Source: Chryseobacterium polytrichastri (GTDB taxonomy: Bacteria; Bacteroidota; Bacteroidia; Flavobacteriales; Weeksellaceae). Taken from it: a DNA stretch of 64,000 nucleotides. Positions 63,400-64,000 of the stretch are shown in pieces. Each line of letters starts with the position of its first letter. The stretch's first letter is position 1. The notes under the pieces were generated by a model. It searched no databases, was not told where the DNA came from, and saw nothing but the letters and a program-made list of their open reading frames with translations. The stretch is taken from positions 124,001-188,000 of the forward strand of contig NZ_FRAV01000003.1 of assembly GCF_900142445.1 (NCBI RefSeq), in the 5' to 3' direction. Both the position numbers and the translations under genes were made by a program.

Positions 63400-63565
63400 G
63401 AATAGGCAGGTCTCCTGACTTGTAACAGTTTTTATCATCCTTCCCGTTTGCACAGTGGATTTTCTAGGACAAAAACCTTTGGGATATTACTTACAGTTGC
63501 GCGACAGTTCGTGATTTTCACACGATTCCCTATTAATTTACCTTACGTAAAACCTTTCCCGTTTG
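63400..63565 (-). promoter_or_regulatory. Cobalamin (B12) riboswitch of metE
   Basis: On the minus strand the consensus elements occur in order: GGGAATCGTGTGAAAATCACG, ACTGTCGCGCAACTGTAAG, CCACTGTGCAAACGGGAAGG, and the B12 box AGTCAGGAGACCTGCC (about 63405-63420). These are the core of the AdoCbl aptamer. The hairpin GCTTTCGCGGTTTGAAGC just after it may be part of the expression platform. It should lower metE expression when cobalamin is bound. Confidence 0.92.
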
Positions 63566-63686
63566 ATGAAGTATGTTAAAGAACAAATCTTGGGTAAAGG
63601 TATTGAATAAAGTGAATTGATTGGATTTGTATTGAATATTAAGTATAATGTTTTGTTTTTAATTTATTTTGAAGTGAATTATTCTG

Positions 63687-63694
63687 TAAATTTG
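63687..63694 (+). promoter_or_regulatory. -7 promoter element of the Lrp/AsnC gene
   Basis: TAAATTTG matches TAnnTTTG, 32 bases before the GTG start. The TTG elements nearby are at non-ideal spacing (15 or more than 25 bases). Confidence 0.45.
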
Positions 63695-63725
63695 AAAAAC
63701 GTAATCAAAAAAAGAATATTATTCT

Positions 63726-64000
63726 GTGGAAAGACTCGATGAAAAGGATCTTCAACTGTTAAGAATCCTACAAAAGAATGCAAAATTGACCGTTAAAGAG
63801 CTGGCTAAAGAAGTTAATCTTTCAGCGTCACCAGTTTTTGAACGGATGAAAAGACTCGAACAGGAGGGCTATATTAAACATTATGCAGCCGTCTTGGAAG
63901 CTGAGAAACTGAACCGTGGTTTCACTGTTTTTTGTCAGGTAAAACTGAAAATTCATGACCGTTCTGTCGGAAATGAATTCGTTAAAGATATTTTACAGAT
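63726..64000 (+). CDS. Lrp/AsnC family transcriptional regulator (3' end cut off)
   Basis: The first 91 codons are present. The GTG start gives (M)-E-R-L-D-E-K-D-L-Q-L-L, the usual opening of Lrp-type proteins; no ATG is available upstream before a stop at 63702. The winged helix-turn-helix is complete (E-L-A-K-E-V-N-L-S-A-S-P-V-F-E-R). The beginning of the ligand-binding RAM domain follows (F-T-V-F-C-Q-V-K-L). It is divergent from metE and its riboswitch. Lrp/AsnC proteins usually respond to amino acids. Confidence 0.93.
   Translation, partial: MERLDEKDLQLLRILQKNAKLTVKELAKEVNLSASPVFERMKRLEQEGYIKHYAAVLEAEKLNRGFTVFCQVKLKIHDRSVGNEFVKDILQ

Overview
The window is chromosomal DNA from a low-GC Bacteroidota bacterium, most likely a Weeksellaceae flavobacterium close to Chryseobacterium. 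Reasons seen in the sequence: three proteins with type IX secretion (T9SS) C-terminal sorting domains; three GLPGLI-motif secreted proteins; two membrane-anchored AraC regulators; promoters of the Bacteroidota form TTG-N19-TAnnTTTG with no clear Shine-Dalgarno sites; and tRNA genes without an encoded CCA end. The species name is inference; nothing here proves it.

Layout. 1-7.5 kb: the 3' end of a YCF48-repeat T9SS protein, a membrane AraC regulator, an overlapping SDR/epimerase pair, and a large T9SS pectate lyase with a LacI-like operator at its promoter. 7.5-12 kb: a minus-strand run of six genes (sua5, CPBP protease, yaaA, prmC, serine hydrolase, DUF4180). 12.0-12.55 kb: five tandem initiator tRNA-fMet genes. 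12.6-15.3 kb: a MocR regulator divergent from a GNAT acetyltransferase, and a small secreted protein. 15.5-21.3 kb: a BlaI repressor and M56 peptidase pair with two clear operators, followed by three GLPGLI proteins and a sugar acetyltransferase. 21.3-28.1 kb: transaldolase, a YdeI-type protein, a TPR protein, peptidase E, a PBP4-type carboxypeptidase and a histidine kinase. 28.3-34.1 kb: two tandem M61 peptidases and an M1 peptidase. 34.7-37.3 kb: mepB-like gene, tatC, kdsD. 37.4-45.1 kb: recQ, a small membrane protein, a glycosyltransferase, a second membrane AraC regulator, a membrane protein and lpd. 45.2-51.1 kb: a DUF4476 gene broken by one in-frame stop, a CvfB-type protein and a 1304-residue T9SS type B surface protein. 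51.2-57.6 kb: a TetR-controlled TolC/adaptor/RND efflux operon with two matching palindromic operators. 58.3-64 kb: a J-domain/KTSC protein, an AT-rich membrane protein of unknown function, metE behind a cobalamin riboswitch, and the start of an Lrp/AsnC regulator.

Mobile DNA is limited to short non-coding elements. Two near-identical copies of a ~390 bp MITE with GAGCCTG ends and 3-bp target duplications lie in opposite orientation at 22.4 and 34.3 kb. Each contains a 167-bp inner repeat, and a third copy of that inner repeat lies on its own between the metE riboswitch and metE. REP-like dyads sit at 28.1 and 57.6-58.2 kb. No transposase, phage gene, CRISPR array or recognisable defence locus was found. 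The most informative signals are regulatory (BlaI, TetR, LacI-type and B12 sites), the tRNA array and the broken DUF4476 gene.
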